From the NCBI RefSeq assembly GCF_005938125.1, contig NZ_VCQN01000002.1:1-64000 (forward strand): a stretch of DNA of 64,000 nucleotides, in the 5' to 3' direction. Under the pieces are notes generated by a model. The model worked only from the letters and a program-made list of their open reading frames with translations. It was not told where the DNA came from and searched no databases. Both the position numbers and the translations under genes were made by a program. The DNA comes from Bacillus sp. BHET2 (GTDB taxonomy: Bacteria; Bacillota; Bacilli; Bacillales; Bacillaceae_B). Shown here piece after piece: positions 16,361 through 25,348 of this stretch; positions within the stretch are counted from its first letter, which is position 1, and each line of letters opens with the position of its first letter.

Positions 16361-17155
16361 TTACATGTATTGATCTCTAACTCTTAAGGATAAATTAAAA
16401 TTAAGATTAGAACCGCTTATATTCACTTGATTTCTTCCAGGTAATAGATCGGGGATATCCCCATTTATGAATTCTTCGATCCCATCTTTAAATATTGTAA
16501 AACTCTTACCGTTTACAACGATTTCTGAGTTGGTGAAAGAACCAAGAGAGAGAGACTTACCATTCGCCTCTATGACAACATCCTCACCTGAACCTGATAT
16601 TAATATGGTTGGGGTCATAGCATAGCCATTCACAGTGGTCTCGACTGTCTGTGATGAAGTGATTAACATCCCATCCACGTACACAGTATCGATAGAATAA
16701 CTATCATCAAACGTAACAGTTTCGCTATCCCAATTGATTTCATGATTTTCTACGTTCCCATACTTCAAAGGATCACTGGCTATAAAACCAAGAATGAATG
16801 CCCCTTCTTCCTCCAACCTTTCCGGAAGAATGGAAGCACTCACCTTCACCATATAGTGCTTATCCGGTTCATAGTCGCGAACAATCTTTATTTCCCTTGG
16901 CTTCCCAAATGGATCCAACAAAAAAGCAACGAACTCGTTGAAGTATCGTTGCATTTGGGTGTGGTAACGTTCAATGACTTTTAGTGGATAAGAAAAAGGT
17001 TTTTCCCCAATCTCCACTCCAAAATCCCATGATCCCAATCGACCCGGAATAGCCAATGTCTTTCGCTCAAAGGATGGCATTAGAGGATCTTCATTTCCTG
17101 GTTCACAGTAGAATCCAAAGTCCTCAAATCGATACTTATCATCCATTGTGATCAT
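16361..17155 (-). CDS. distal tail protein (Dit)
   Basis: 264 residues of the SPP1 gp19.1/Dit type: N-terminal RFEDFGFYCEPGNEDP, then LAIPGRLGSWDFGVEIGEKPFSYPLKV, and a C-terminal galectin-like part (NGYAMTPTILISGSGEDVVIE, LLPGRNQVNISGS). Forms the hub joining tail tube and tip. ATG 17155 overlaps the tape measure stop (ATGA) and has SD AGGCGGTG. Confidence 0.88.
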   Translation of the reverse strand: MITMDDKYRFEDFGFYCEPGNEDPLMPSFERKTLAIPGRLGSWDFGVEIGEKPFSYPLKVIERYHTQMQRYFNEFVAFLLDPFGKPREIKIVRDYEPDKHYMVKVSASILPERLEEEGAFILGFIASDPLKYGNVENHEINWDSETVTFDDSYSIDTVYVDGMLITSSQTVETTVNGYAMTPTILISGSGEDVVIEANGKSLSLGSFTNSEIVVNGKSFTIFKDGIEEFINGDIPDLLPGRNQVNISGSNLNFNLSLRVRDQYM

Positions 17156-19581
17156 GCCATAATCACCGCCTGTCCTCTTGCATTGACTTTATTATTTTTG
17201 TTGATTTTCTTACTCATGCCAGGTGCCAGCTTCGTGTTGATTTCGTCAGCGTCCAGATAAACATGTACCTCAACCTGCCCACCGGCTCCATCCATTGTGG
17301 CAGCAATACCTCTACCGATATCCCCGAGTGTCTGCTCATTGAGTGGAAGAGCCGCTTCCGGACCAGCATCGCCTGCACCTTGTAACTTCCCTCCATATTG
17401 GCCAAAGATAGTTGGTTGGGTGAATATTGCACCTTTCGCTCTCCAATCCACACTAACCGTTGGATAAGGTACCGATGGAGCAGGACCAGGTAAGTCCTTC
17501 CAACTAATATCAAAATCAAAGTGTGGCGTTGGTATATCAATTGAAGTAAACCCTCTAACGAATCCGCCGATGATGTCTTTTCCAATTGCCCACAAATCGA
17601 TGCCCTTAAAGAATGACATCACACTACTCCAGATGTCTGAAATGGTCGATTCTATATTTTCCATCTGATCAGATACGGCTTCGTGCATACCCTTGAAATC
17701 ACCAGTAAGTAACGCCTTGATGAATCGTAGACCGTTCCTGAAGGTGTTTTCCATGAAATTTAGAATGCTGGAAACTACTTCAGAGCTCATGGTCATGTAT
17801 TTTCGTATGGTATCCGTTATGGATTTGAATTTTCCTTGTGTCAGAGAATCAAAAATGTCTAAAGCTTGGGTCACGTTACTGACGATCGATGCAAACACAG
17901 CCCTAAACATCGCTTCTGTCATATACCATTTTTCAGCTAACCAATCTGTTACTGCCCCCCAGTTCTTTACAAGGAGGATAATTCCAACAATTGCCGCTGC
18001 AAATACTGCGATTGCTGCGATAATGGCAAGAATTGGCCATGTGGCTGAAAGTATTGCCAACCCAAGGGAACCCGTTAAAGGAATTAAAGCACCTATTACT
18101 GGTGCCGCTATGGTTAAAACAGTAATAAGTCCCCCGATTGCTGCCGCCCCTGCTGCAATGCCTGCCGTAAGCTCCGGGTTTTCATTTGCCCATTCAATAA
18201 CCTTTGTTGTAAAATCAGCAACCTCTGTTACCAGAGGAGTTAATATGAGTGCAAGATCAGCCAAAGACTTTTCCAACTGTGCATTTGCCTCAGCATTAGC
18301 TTGAACCTCAGGATTTAGTTCCTGATATTTGTTATACACTTCGCTAAAGCCCTCTTGAGATAAGGTTTTGAGGATGTAGTTTGAACCTTCCCCTATTGAA
18401 ATCATAGAAGATAAAGTGCTATTAAAATTATCGACGTTAACTCCACTTCGTTCTAATAACTCAGCAAATGACCCGGCAGCTTCCCCCGCCGACAATGTCT
18501 CTTGGATCCCGTCAGCGATGCCTTCTGTTTTAAGTGTGTCACTGAATTTGATATAAGCACCGTTTATAAGATCAATCGCTTCAGCTAGTTGATTATCACT
18601 GAATCCACTTGCCAGAAGATTTGCCAGAGTTTCGCCGGCTGCATCCGCTTCTCCCGTAACCGCTGTAATTTTGGAAAACGCTTCTTCAACAACACCTAAA
18701 TCCCTTCCAGATAGGACAGCATTAGTTCTAAGTCTCGCCAGGACTTCGTTGTATTCTTGCATACTCTCCACTAAACCACCGATAGCCGCTGCTGGAATTG
18801 TTCCTGCAATTGCTTGCAATCCACGCCCCATTTTACTTAGATTACCTTCTGCTTCTTCTGCTTCTTCTCCAACATTATCAAGTCCTCTTGAAAATCGTGT
18901 CATTTCAGAACGAGCTTGATTTAATCTGGTTTCTAATTGCATTACTTCTACAGAGTTTTCTCCATAAGCCCTTCGAGTGGCTTCTAGCTGTTGCTCCATG
19001 TTATCAATTGCTCTTCTGGCCATCCTTATTTGTTGAGTATATTGTTCCTGGGCAAGAGTAGCCCTATCAGCCTCACTTGCATTTTCACTCAGTTCGGATC
19101 TTTGAAGCTCAAGAACACTGTTTAATCGTCTTTGTTCAACTTCAAGTCTTTTGGCATCTTCTTTTAAACTAGTGAGCTCATCCTGTGCTTCCCTGGCTGC
19201 TATAGCCTCATCTGAAAGCCCCTCGTTAACTCGTTCCATTGCTTGCTGAAGTGATATTTGTGCACGTTCGGCGTCTAAAAGTTTACCGTACATCTGCGTA
19301 AGCTGACCGGTTGTGGTCCTGGTATCTCGACTCATAGCTTCGTACTGAGCTCTCAACATTCCTGTTCGCTTCTCAGCCGCCTGCATCTGAATTTCTAATT
19401 TCTTTTTCTCGGCAGATAATTTGTCCGTTGCCTTCGCTTCCTTGCCCATTGCCGCAATATGATTCTTATACTCCTTGGCAGCCGTATTCATAACAGCGTT
19501 AATTTCCTTCAGAGTGTCTGCATATTGCACTTGGCCGTCCATTTTAAAATTCAGGACGACATTCTTTTCTTTGTTTGCCAT
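17152..19581 (-). CDS. phage tail tape measure protein
   Basis: 809 residues. Long coiled coil over ~40-250 (AEKKKLEIQMQAAEKRTGMLRAQYEAM and so on), TP901-type core (AGETLANLLASGFSDNQLAEAIDL), and membrane-like segments ~470-545 (AAGAAAIGGLITVLTIAAPVIGALIPL, ILAIIAAIAVFAAAIVGIILLV). The tail has GGFVRGFTSIDIPTPHF and GPEAALPLNE. Its length sets tail length: 809 residues corresponds to a tail of roughly 120 nm at 1.5 angstrom per residue. It starts 13 bases after the frameshifted chaperone ends. Confidence 0.93.
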   Translation of the reverse strand: MANKEKNVVLNFKMDGQVQYADTLKEINAVMNTAAKEYKNHIAAMGKEAKATDKLSAEKKKLEIQMQAAEKRTGMLRAQYEAMSRDTRTTTGQLTQMYGKLLDAERAQISLQQAMERVNEGLSDEAIAAREAQDELTSLKEDAKRLEVEQRRLNSVLELQRSELSENASEADRATLAQEQYTQQIRMARRAIDNMEQQLEATRRAYGENSVEVMQLETRLNQARSEMTRFSRGLDNVGEEAEEAEGNLSKMGRGLQAIAGTIPAAAIGGLVESMQEYNEVLARLRTNAVLSGRDLGVVEEAFSKITAVTGEADAAGETLANLLASGFSDNQLAEAIDLINGAYIKFSDTLKTEGIADGIQETLSAGEAAGSFAELLERSGVNVDNFNSTLSSMISIGEGSNYILKTLSQEGFSEVYNKYQELNPEVQANAEANAQLEKSLADLALILTPLVTEVADFTTKVIEWANENPELTAGIAAGAAAIGGLITVLTIAAPVIGALIPLTGSLGLAILSATWPILAIIAAIAVFAAAIVGIILLVKNWGAVTDWLAEKWYMTEAMFRAVFASIVSNVTQALDIFDSLTQGKFKSITDTIRKYMTMSSEVVSSILNFMENTFRNGLRFIKALLTGDFKGMHEAVSDQMENIESTISDIWSSVMSFFKGIDLWAIGKDIIGGFVRGFTSIDIPTPHFDFDISWKDLPGPAPSVPYPTVSVDWRAKGAIFTQPTIFGQYGGKLQGAGDAGPEAALPLNEQTLGDIGRGIAATMDGAGGQVEVHVYLDADEINTKLAPGMSKKINKNNKVNARGQAVIMA

Positions 19582-19594
19582 GTTCTCACCTCAC

Positions 19595-20205
19595 TTATAA
19601 GAAAGGAGTTTGATCCAGGGAGTAAACTTGAGATGTTTTCTCTTCCACAAGACCATCCGGATTGTGGTACCGCATGTGCATGATGAATTGCTTCAGTAAA
19701 TGGTTGGGAGTAATGTTGAAGAAGTCATCCATGCTTAATCCCAAAAGAGTATTCCCTACATAAAAATAAAAGTCCCAATCTAACTCTGTAGACTGAGACT
19801 CATGATTTGACTTGGCTAATTTTTTTTTTCGGTTTTGAGTTTTTCCATATCAGACTTTTGGAAGTTTTGATCATTGAATAGATTAAGAGCTACCTGGAAG
19901 ATGCCCGGAAGATCATTTAGAGGAATAGCTGTTTCTATTTCTCTTATCGTACAATCAGTTCCCCCACTCCGGACCATGGCATAAATTAGAGCATTCATCA
20001 GCTTTATTTCTTTTTTTCCGAGTGATATTTTACCCTTGTCTAGCATTCTGTGCATATCCTTTTCAAATGTCCCATAAGAGGTGCCGTAAGCTTCTTCTAC
20101 ATACGGGAATGACTTGAACGTGAATATTACCGGAATCTCGACCCCTTGTATCTTGATCGCGCTCCGGTTAATATCTACATTTACTAAATCACTAAGCTTG
20201 GCCAT
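19595..20205 (-). CDS. tail assembly chaperone, -1 frameshift product (G-T)
   Basis: Reading the gene at 19816-20205 and slipping back one base on the run of ten A (19829-19820, minus strand) continues the frame as LAKSNHESQSTELDWDFYFYVG..., ending at TAA 19595, for 203 residues in total. The 611-base span fits a -1 shift exactly. The extension lies just upstream of the tape measure gene, the classical place of the T part of G/GT chaperones in siphoviruses. The extension has no start codon of its own close to the slip. Confidence 0.75.
19816..20205 (-). CDS. tail assembly chaperone, G part
   Basis: 129 residues in the normal frame, ending KTEKKN. Helical protein with IQGVEIPVIFTFKSFPYVEEAYGTSYGTF, typical of the gpG-like chaperones of Gram-positive siphoviruses that coat the tape measure protein before tail tube assembly. 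ATG 20205 with SD AGGAGG. It follows the major tail protein gene by 18 bases. Confidence 0.82.
   Translation of the reverse strand: MAKLSDLVNVDINRSAIKIQGVEIPVIFTFKSFPYVEEAYGTSYGTFEKDMHRMLDKGKISLGKKEIKLMNALIYAMVRSGGTDCTIREIETAIPLNDLPGIFQVALNLFNDQNFQKSDMEKLKTEKKN
19820..19829 (-). promoter_or_regulatory. programmed frameshift slippery run (A10)
   Basis: Ten consecutive A on the coding strand, between the GAA codon and the TAG stop of the G frame two codons later. Homopurine slip sites directly before the 0-frame stop are characteristic of phage tail chaperone frameshifts. Confidence 0.75.
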
Positions 20206-20223
20206 AAAATGTTTCCTCCTAAA

Positions 20224-20847
20224 TTAAACTGTAGGAAATAATGTTTCAATCTGTGACTCGTCCGCAACAACTTGTGCCATGAAATCGAAAGCAGAAACAC
20301 CTGTAGCACTTTCGCGTGTTTCAGAAAATTTAACTTCCGTATTGTCGTTGAATAATAGTGGCGTTGCATCAAAAGTAGCAGACACATCTTTAACTTCTGA
20401 TTCTTCAGTAGCAGTTGCAAATGTCTCTTCAGATGGAACCTTTTGAACTCGAGGGTACCATCTTGCAACTCGTGATCCGTCATTCAACTTTGCGGTAAAG
20501 CCCATTGCGAACATTGGATATTCTTTTACATTCGAATTACTAAACGTTATACCCTTAACCGGTGTCACTCCATCAATCTTATCTTGTACTTCTTGTGGTA
20601 AGGAAACGTGAGTTAAACTCAATGTAAACTTTGAGTTCTTAGAGGCATTCACAAATATTTCCCCTGATGCCCATTTAACCAGAGTTGTGGCGTTACCTGC
20701 GATACCCAATTCTGTGATGTTATCCAATTGATAAATCTCTGGATCATATGTTGGTATCGCGTCCCGGGAATCTTTACCGCCGGTCATAAAGGCTAAATAT
20801 AAAGATTCAATACTTACTACATATAACAATTCTTTTGCTTTTACCAT
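20224..20847 (-). CDS. major tail protein
   Basis: 207 residues of the phi13-type major tail tube family: VVSIESLYLAFMTGGKDSRDAIP, LDNITELGIAGNATTLVKWASG, then GFTAKLNDGSRVARWYPRVQ and a C-terminal beta domain (DVSATFDATPLLFNDNTEVKF). Builds the tail tube. Lies between the head-tail connector genes and the tail chaperone, as expected. Confidence 0.88.
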   Translation of the reverse strand: MVKAKELLYVVSIESLYLAFMTGGKDSRDAIPTYDPEIYQLDNITELGIAGNATTLVKWASGEIFVNASKNSKFTLSLTHVSLPQEVQDKIDGVTPVKGITFSNSNVKEYPMFAMGFTAKLNDGSRVARWYPRVQKVPSEETFATATEESEVKDVSATFDATPLLFNDNTEVKFSETRESATGVSAFDFMAQVVADESQIETLFPTV

Positions 20848-20854
20848 GTATGAT

Positions 20855-21235
20855 TCATCCTCCCATTTTCTTAACTATTTCATTGGCCATAATGTCCGCA
20901 ATCTTATCGCCGTCAGCATCAAAGGTGTTTTGAACAAAATGCCGACCTTTGATTTTCCCTCGACCACTCGCCTTTTTATGGCCATGTTCAACCAGGTGCC
21001 AATAAAAGGCCCAATCTTCGAATTCCACACTGACGTGATCATCGTGAACAACTACCTTTAGCGCATCACGTAAATGCATACCGTTCTGTGATGATTTCGG
21101 AATGCGGGGTCTTAATTGCTTCACGAAATACTCTGCTGCTTGTTCCAGAACATCAAGCTCAACGCTCTTATTCACTTTGATCAGCGTATTGATTTCTTTT
21201 AGTGCATCCGCGAATCCGTTATTATTAAAAGCCAT
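20855..21235 (-). CDS. HK97 gp10-like tail component
   Basis: 126 residues. ALKEINTLIKVNKSVELDVLEQAAEYFVKQLRPRIPKSSQNGMHLRDALKV and WAFYWHLVEHGHKKASGRGKIKG are hallmarks of the HK97 gp10 family. Takes part in head-tail joining or tail completion. The start overlaps the previous gene's stop by one base. Confidence 0.85.
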   Translation of the reverse strand: MAFNNNGFADALKEINTLIKVNKSVELDVLEQAAEYFVKQLRPRIPKSSQNGMHLRDALKVVVHDDHVSVEFEDWAFYWHLVEHGHKKASGRGKIKGRHFVQNTFDADGDKIADIMANEIVKKMGG

Positions 21236-21564
21236 TAATTAACGCACCTCACCCTTGTAATGAACTGTGTTATGGTGGCATCGTTCTCGTCATAAGGAAA
21301 CCCTTCAAATTGGCTATAAGATACACCATGAGCATTGAACACATCCTTTAATGGTTCATAGTCTGATTCGGTTCCTTTCGTGACCACGGCTATTTGATAA
21401 AGGGGCATAGACTTCAGTACTTTTGAAGATACTCTTTTATGTTGCTCATTCACAAATTCATATTCGATGTAAGGATAGGTTACTGATGTCGGTGCACTGT
21501 CCCGGAACACCGGGATGCGGGATTCTTTCATGATCGTCCTTAACTGCTGGAAGTTAATCTGCAT
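21235..21564 (-). CDS. tail terminator / head-tail joining protein
   Basis: 109 residues. IPVFRDSAPTSVTYPYIEYEFVNEQHKRVSSK and PLYQIAVVTKGTESDYEPLKDVF have the layout of small tail terminator proteins (gpU/SPP1 gp17-like). The assignment rests mainly on position between the head closure gene and the gp10-like gene. Confidence 0.65.
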   Translation of the reverse strand: MQINFQQLRTIMKESRIPVFRDSAPTSVTYPYIEYEFVNEQHKRVSSKVLKSMPLYQIAVVTKGTESDYEPLKDVFNAHGVSYSQFEGFPYDENDATITQFITRVRCVN

Positions 21565-21886
21565 AAGACAAGCTCAACTCCATTATGCGTTCATCTTCAC
21601 GCACATAAATTCTTTCGATATCGTAGATCCGTTCATTGATTTTAACTCGGTATTCCTTTTGGTTATTTTCAACTTCCCGGTCAAGACGAGTTTCGATTTT
21701 CTTCATAATCTCCTGGGCATCTTTGAATGTGAATTTATCCGCTGCCGTTACTCCGATATTGTTGTACTTCAAGTCGCGTGCTTTAGGATATCCCATCACG
21801 ACTCGATCTGTTTCGGGGTCCACCGCTTCCCCTAACTTCAATAATTCGGCATTCCACCTGAGTTTATTCGTTTGTCGTTTCGGCAT
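21554..21886 (-). CDS. head closure / head-tail adaptor protein
   Basis: 110 residues from ATG 21886 (SD GGAGG). Strongly charged, with DPETDRVVMGYPKARDLKYNNIGVTAADKFTF and VKINERIYDIERIYVREDERIMELS. The second half resembles SPP1 gp16-like stoppers. Overlaps both neighbours, as is usual in this connector cluster. Confidence 0.65.
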   Translation of the reverse strand: MPKRQTNKLRWNAELLKLGEAVDPETDRVVMGYPKARDLKYNNIGVTAADKFTFKDAQEIMKKIETRLDREVENNQKEYRVKINERIYDIERIYVREDERIMELSLSYAD

Positions 21887-22133
21887 CTGAATAGACCTCC
21901 TGGACAAAGAAAGGTGTCAGGGCATCGAGGGCTTCACCAAGTTCTTTCTCGGCCACACGGTACTCGTAGAAGATCCCCGCACACATGATGACTAGATACT
22001 CCACTTCTTTCCCGATAGCTTTCTGAACATAGTTCTTACCTTGAGTAATATAAAAAGGGAGCATGGTATCATCCATGCCCTCTTCCCAACGAATATGACT
22101 CTTTAGCTTTGAAAGATATTCTTCTTCAGTCAT
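21864..22133 (-). CDS. head-tail connector protein (HK97 gp6-like)
   Basis: 89 residues, all helical: SKLKSHIRWEEGMDDTMLPFYITQGKNYVQKAIGKEVEYLVIMCAGIFYEYRVAEKELGEALDAL. This is the small gp6-like connector that docks on the portal. Adjacent to the major capsid gene. Confidence 0.85.
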   Translation of the reverse strand: MTEEEYLSKLKSHIRWEEGMDDTMLPFYITQGKNYVQKAIGKEVEYLVIMCAGIFYEYRVAEKELGEALDALTPFFVQEVYSDAETTNE

Positions 22134-22148
22134 GAATCATCCCTCCTA

Positions 22149-23546
22149 TTACGGAGTTTCTACCGCTCCTACTTCGTAACGGTATACGGCCGGCTCGAAT
22201 GGAGAATAGATTAATTGACCGTCTAAAAGGTTGTAGATTTGGAATCCGATCTTATTCACACCAGAATATTTCTCAATAAGCTTCTGAAGCTCCATAGCTC
22301 CAATAACATCTTGAATGTGGAAGGCTTTAAAATCACCAAAGTAGAATACTGGTTTAGTTGAATCCGTTCCATCAGCTGAATCGGTGAAATCTAATTTATG
22401 ACCAAGCAGTTTATACCCAACCCCATCAGCTGCAGCATGCAACAATGGACGGCCAGTAGTATCTGTCATATCTTCAAGCACAGTAAGAGCCGCACGGTTA
22501 ACAATCCACATAGACTTCTTAAGGACCTCTGTAACAGGTTGTCCTTTAAGCTTGACCAGTTGAGAGTAAAGCTTTTGAGAGTATCCCGCTGCTGTAATAT
22601 CCACAGGAGTAGATTCATAGTAAGCAACAGCTTTCTTAGCAAGGGCACCCGGGTTTTCATTTCCTAAGTCATTCCCATTAAACATGTAGTTCGTTTCTTT
22701 ACGAACATACGCTTTCTTCAGCTCTTCAATAACAATGTCTTCCACATTAACACCGCTCATCTTGATAAGCTTTTTAGTAACAGTTGCTAATGCATCAAAC
22801 TCAGCTGGATCAAGAAGAATTTCATCGAATTCGATATCTGTTTCAGGAATTTCAGTTCCTGCATCACGTTCTGTTTTTGTTACATTGGCAGCCGCTTTCT
22901 TAACCAAGACTGGATATTTCACATCGCCTTTAGTTTTATGACGAGTACCATATTTTCGAAGGAGGTTTTCTTCCTGAGCATAAGTAATAATTTCAGAAGC
23001 AATTACTTCTGGAATCGTTACTGATCCATTACCAGTTACAACCCCTAAAGAACGGGCCTCTGTTTCATCAATTTGACCGACCACAAACTTAGCGAATGCT
23101 GTGCGGACTTCTTTTTCTTTAGTTTTAGTAGACTTGTGGCCACGAGTTGAAAGGCTTGCACCGATCTTTTTCATGATACCGTCACGTTGTTCTGCTGGAA
23201 TACCTGAACGTTGCTCTCCTTCACCAGAACCTTCACCACGTTCTTCGTCATCATCTTCAGAACCGGATTCCCCGCCTTCTTCATTTTCGCCTGATTCATC
23301 ACCAGAACGACCTTCACCTTCGTCAGAACCTCCAGCAGATCCTGTATCCTCTCCTTCTCCGTCTCCACCCTCAAGGTTTGCCAGGGCATCAGCAATAGCT
23401 TGAGCCTCATCTGCAAGATCCTGAACTTCTGTTTTAACAGTTTCAAGATCTTCAGCACGCACTTCATTCTTTTCAAGACGGCCACGCAATTCAGTCAAAC
23501 GAGCCTTATTACGTTTTTGCATAGCAAGCAATTGTTTTTTATTCAT
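22149..23546 (-). CDS. HK97-type major capsid protein with acidic insertion in delta domain
   Basis: 465 residues. Residues 1-~50 form a coiled-coil delta (scaffold) domain, followed by an unusual ~60-residue Gly/Glu/Asp/Ser-rich stretch (~57-117), then QRDGIMKKIGASL and an HK97 fold from ~150 onward (TGNGSVTIPEVIASEIITYAQEENLLRKYGT, MFNGNDLGNENPGALAK, FYFGDFKAFHIQDVIG). The protease encoded upstream presumably removes the delta domain. The acidic insert is longer than I would expect for this family. Confidence 0.9.
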   Translation of the reverse strand: MNKKQLLAMQKRNKARLTELRGRLEKNEVRAEDLETVKTEVQDLADEAQAIADALANLEGGDGEGEDTGSAGGSDEGEGRSGDESGENEEGGESGSEDDDEERGEGSGEGEQRSGIPAEQRDGIMKKIGASLSTRGHKSTKTKEKEVRTAFAKFVVGQIDETEARSLGVVTGNGSVTIPEVIASEIITYAQEENLLRKYGTRHKTKGDVKYPVLVKKAAANVTKTERDAGTEIPETDIEFDEILLDPAEFDALATVTKKLIKMSGVNVEDIVIEELKKAYVRKETNYMFNGNDLGNENPGALAKKAVAYYESTPVDITAAGYSQKLYSQLVKLKGQPVTEVLKKSMWIVNRAALTVLEDMTDTTGRPLLHAAADGVGYKLLGHKLDFTDSADGTDSTKPVFYFGDFKAFHIQDVIGAMELQKLIEKYSGVNKIGFQIYNLLDGQLIYSPFEPAVYRYEVGAVETP

Positions 23547-24120
23547 TCTCCAAAACTCCCTTTATTTGATTTAAGATTTTTATTCTTTTCTCTACCTGTT
23601 CATCTATTTCTTTACTTCTCAAAGACACCTCAGTATCCTCGTATGCGGGTATTGACACCACCGATATCTCATAAAGTTCAACCTCATTCAAGGTTCGAAC
23701 GGCCGGCTCTACTGAGTAATCCCATGCTTCACCTGTTGCCCAAAATCCAAATGAACATTGATTGATATCGCCACGTCTCATAGACTCAGCTAAGTCCCGG
23801 GCAAGCGATGTGTTCGGCAGCTCAACTTCAAACTTAAGACCCCGGGTGTCTTCCTCTACCGTCAAGGTCCCATTCTTAGTCCGTCCAAGCACATGATCCC
23901 AGTTATGATTGAATAAGGCCCGTATATCTCCATTTTCAGAAATGGTCCGTGCAAAAGCACCAGGTGCAATCACTTCTTCAAAAAAGTCTCCGATCGATGT
24001 CTTGGAATTAAACACTGCAGCATACCCACTTATGACCACAGGTTCATTCCCAGTGCCGTCCCGGGTCTGAAGGTTGGTGATGTCAACGATCCGCGTTTCC
24101 TTCTTCTTTGTCACTTTCAT
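23539..24120 (-). CDS. prohead protease, HK97 family (S78)
   Basis: About 193 residues. FNSKTSIGDFFEEVIAPGAF, the catalytic His in FNHNWDHVLGRT and the Ser in RRGDINQCSFGFWATGE mark the U35/S78 assemblin fold. Cleaves the capsid delta domain during maturation. The start is ambiguous: ATG 24120 is immediately after AAGGGAGG, while GTG 24114 has better spacing. Overlaps the portal gene upstream and the capsid gene downstream. Confidence 0.88.
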   Translation of the reverse strand: MKVTKKKETRIVDITNLQTRDGTGNEPVVISGYAAVFNSKTSIGDFFEEVIAPGAFARTISENGDIRALFNHNWDHVLGRTKNGTLTVEEDTRGLKFEVELPNTSLARDLAESMRRGDINQCSFGFWATGEAWDYSVEPAVRTLNEVELYEISVVSIPAYEDTEVSLRSKEIDEQVEKRIKILNQIKGVLENE

Positions 24121-25288
24121 CACCTCCCTTCAAAGAATCATCAGTGGCTTTCTTCTCACCGATCTTAGTTAAGTCATTTGATATATAGATAGCCTGAGTC
24201 TCTGGAGTATTCTGTTTAGGGAACCCTAGCATGTCGGCCACGTTGTCCGGTGATGTGATTCCTGTTCGCACAAGGTTATAACCGATATTGGTCTTGGTGC
24301 TATAAGTCACAAAGTCGAGGATGTTCACCTTGAACTTGATCATCTTTCCAGAATCGCGACCAAAAAAAAGAAGACTCAAATGGTCCTCGAAGTTTTTCAT
24401 TATGGGTTTGGCTGCTTTATTATGCAGGTACATCATGGCTTTTTCTAAATCAGATTTAATCAATGCTTGGTATGTCTCCACATTGACATTTAAGAACTTG
24501 CCTAAATCCTTTTTATAAACATTCAGAAAGGCAAGGATCTTCTCATCCTCAATGGGGCTTTTGAGTGAATCGATGGAGTACCCTTTACCCATAGGAATGA
24601 GTTTCACTGATCGTGAATCATCAATTGCCTCTAACTGGTCCAGGATAGCTTTGATCAACTTCGACTGTGCTCCATTCTGTGGGTTGATATGTGCATCAAG
24701 TTTTAAAAGGAATGCAAGTAAGCCACCCTTCTTGTACTTATCAGTGAGCACCTTCTCAGCATTCATGACACCTTCCAGTGTATTGCGGCCAAGTTCGAGC
24801 AATCCAATACCTTTCAAATGGTTTGTTCCAATATTCTTGATGTGCCTGATCATAAATGGCGGGATCGTCTCTCCTCCAATTTTGAAGTGCTCTATCAACC
24901 TATCATCGAGCTCAGTATAAACGTTCGATGCAAGGTGCATCCTATCACCATCAAGGACAGGGAACACTTCTCCCTGAATTAAGTAAGTATTAACCATGAG
25001 TTTAATAAATTCAGAACCACTCAAATAATTATTTGGGTTTTTCAATATTTTCAATGCTGAATGATTCCTAATTTCATTGCCGTATTCGTCTTCCACAACA
25101 ATATCGGCCAGCATCAATTGATTGCTAATGTCCTGAAGGAGTTCATACACATCACTTGATTCCAGAATGCTGTCATCATTAGCGTACCTGCCACCATACC
25201 GGATGGAATTTGAATAGATATCCTCCATTACTCCGCGTTTTTCTAACTGTCTATAGACGAAATTTGAGAATCGATCTCTTAATCCCAA
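24083..25288 (-). CDS. portal protein, HK97 family
   Basis: 401 residues from TTG 25288, which follows AAAGGTGGTG by 5 bases and gives the usual N-terminus (M)GLRDRFSNFVYRQLEKRG. Typical elements are VYELLQDISNQLMLADIVVEDEYG, NYLSGSEFIKLMVNTYLIQGEVF and the C-terminal FLNVYKKDLGKFLNVNVETYQ. A frame opening at 25339 starts inside the hairpin at 25313-25335 and is unlikely. Forms the dodecameric DNA entry ring. Confidence 0.9.
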   Translation of the reverse strand: MGLRDRFSNFVYRQLEKRGVMEDIYSNSIRYGGRYANDDSILESSDVYELLQDISNQLMLADIVVEDEYGNEIRNHSALKILKNPNNYLSGSEFIKLMVNTYLIQGEVFPVLDGDRMHLASNVYTELDDRLIEHFKIGGETIPPFMIRHIKNIGTNHLKGIGLLELGRNTLEGVMNAEKVLTDKYKKGGLLAFLLKLDAHINPQNGAQSKLIKAILDQLEAIDDSRSVKLIPMGKGYSIDSLKSPIEDEKILAFLNVYKKDLGKFLNVNVETYQALIKSDLEKAMMYLHNKAAKPIMKNFEDHLSLLFFGRDSGKMIKFKVNILDFVTYSTKTNIGYNLVRTGITSPDNVADMLGFPKQNTPETQAIYISNDLTKIGEKKATDDSLKGGDESDKEEGNADR

Positions 25289-25312
25289 TGTCTCACCACC
25301 TTTCAATGCATG

Positions 25313-25335
25313 AAAAAAGCCCTCAATAATTGAGG
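25313..25335 (-). terminator. terminator before portal gene
   Basis: Minus strand CCTCAAT, T, ATTGAGG, GC, TTTTTT. A compact hairpin 14 bases after the membrane-protein gene at 25349. It shows that gene forms its own unit inside the late region. Confidence 0.7.
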
Positions 25336-25348
25336 ACACAAATGTTCT

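Noticed and set aside
17214-17585. Minus-strand 123-codon ORF inside the tape measure gene
   Set aside because: Shifted-frame shadow of a long, clearly conserved coding region.
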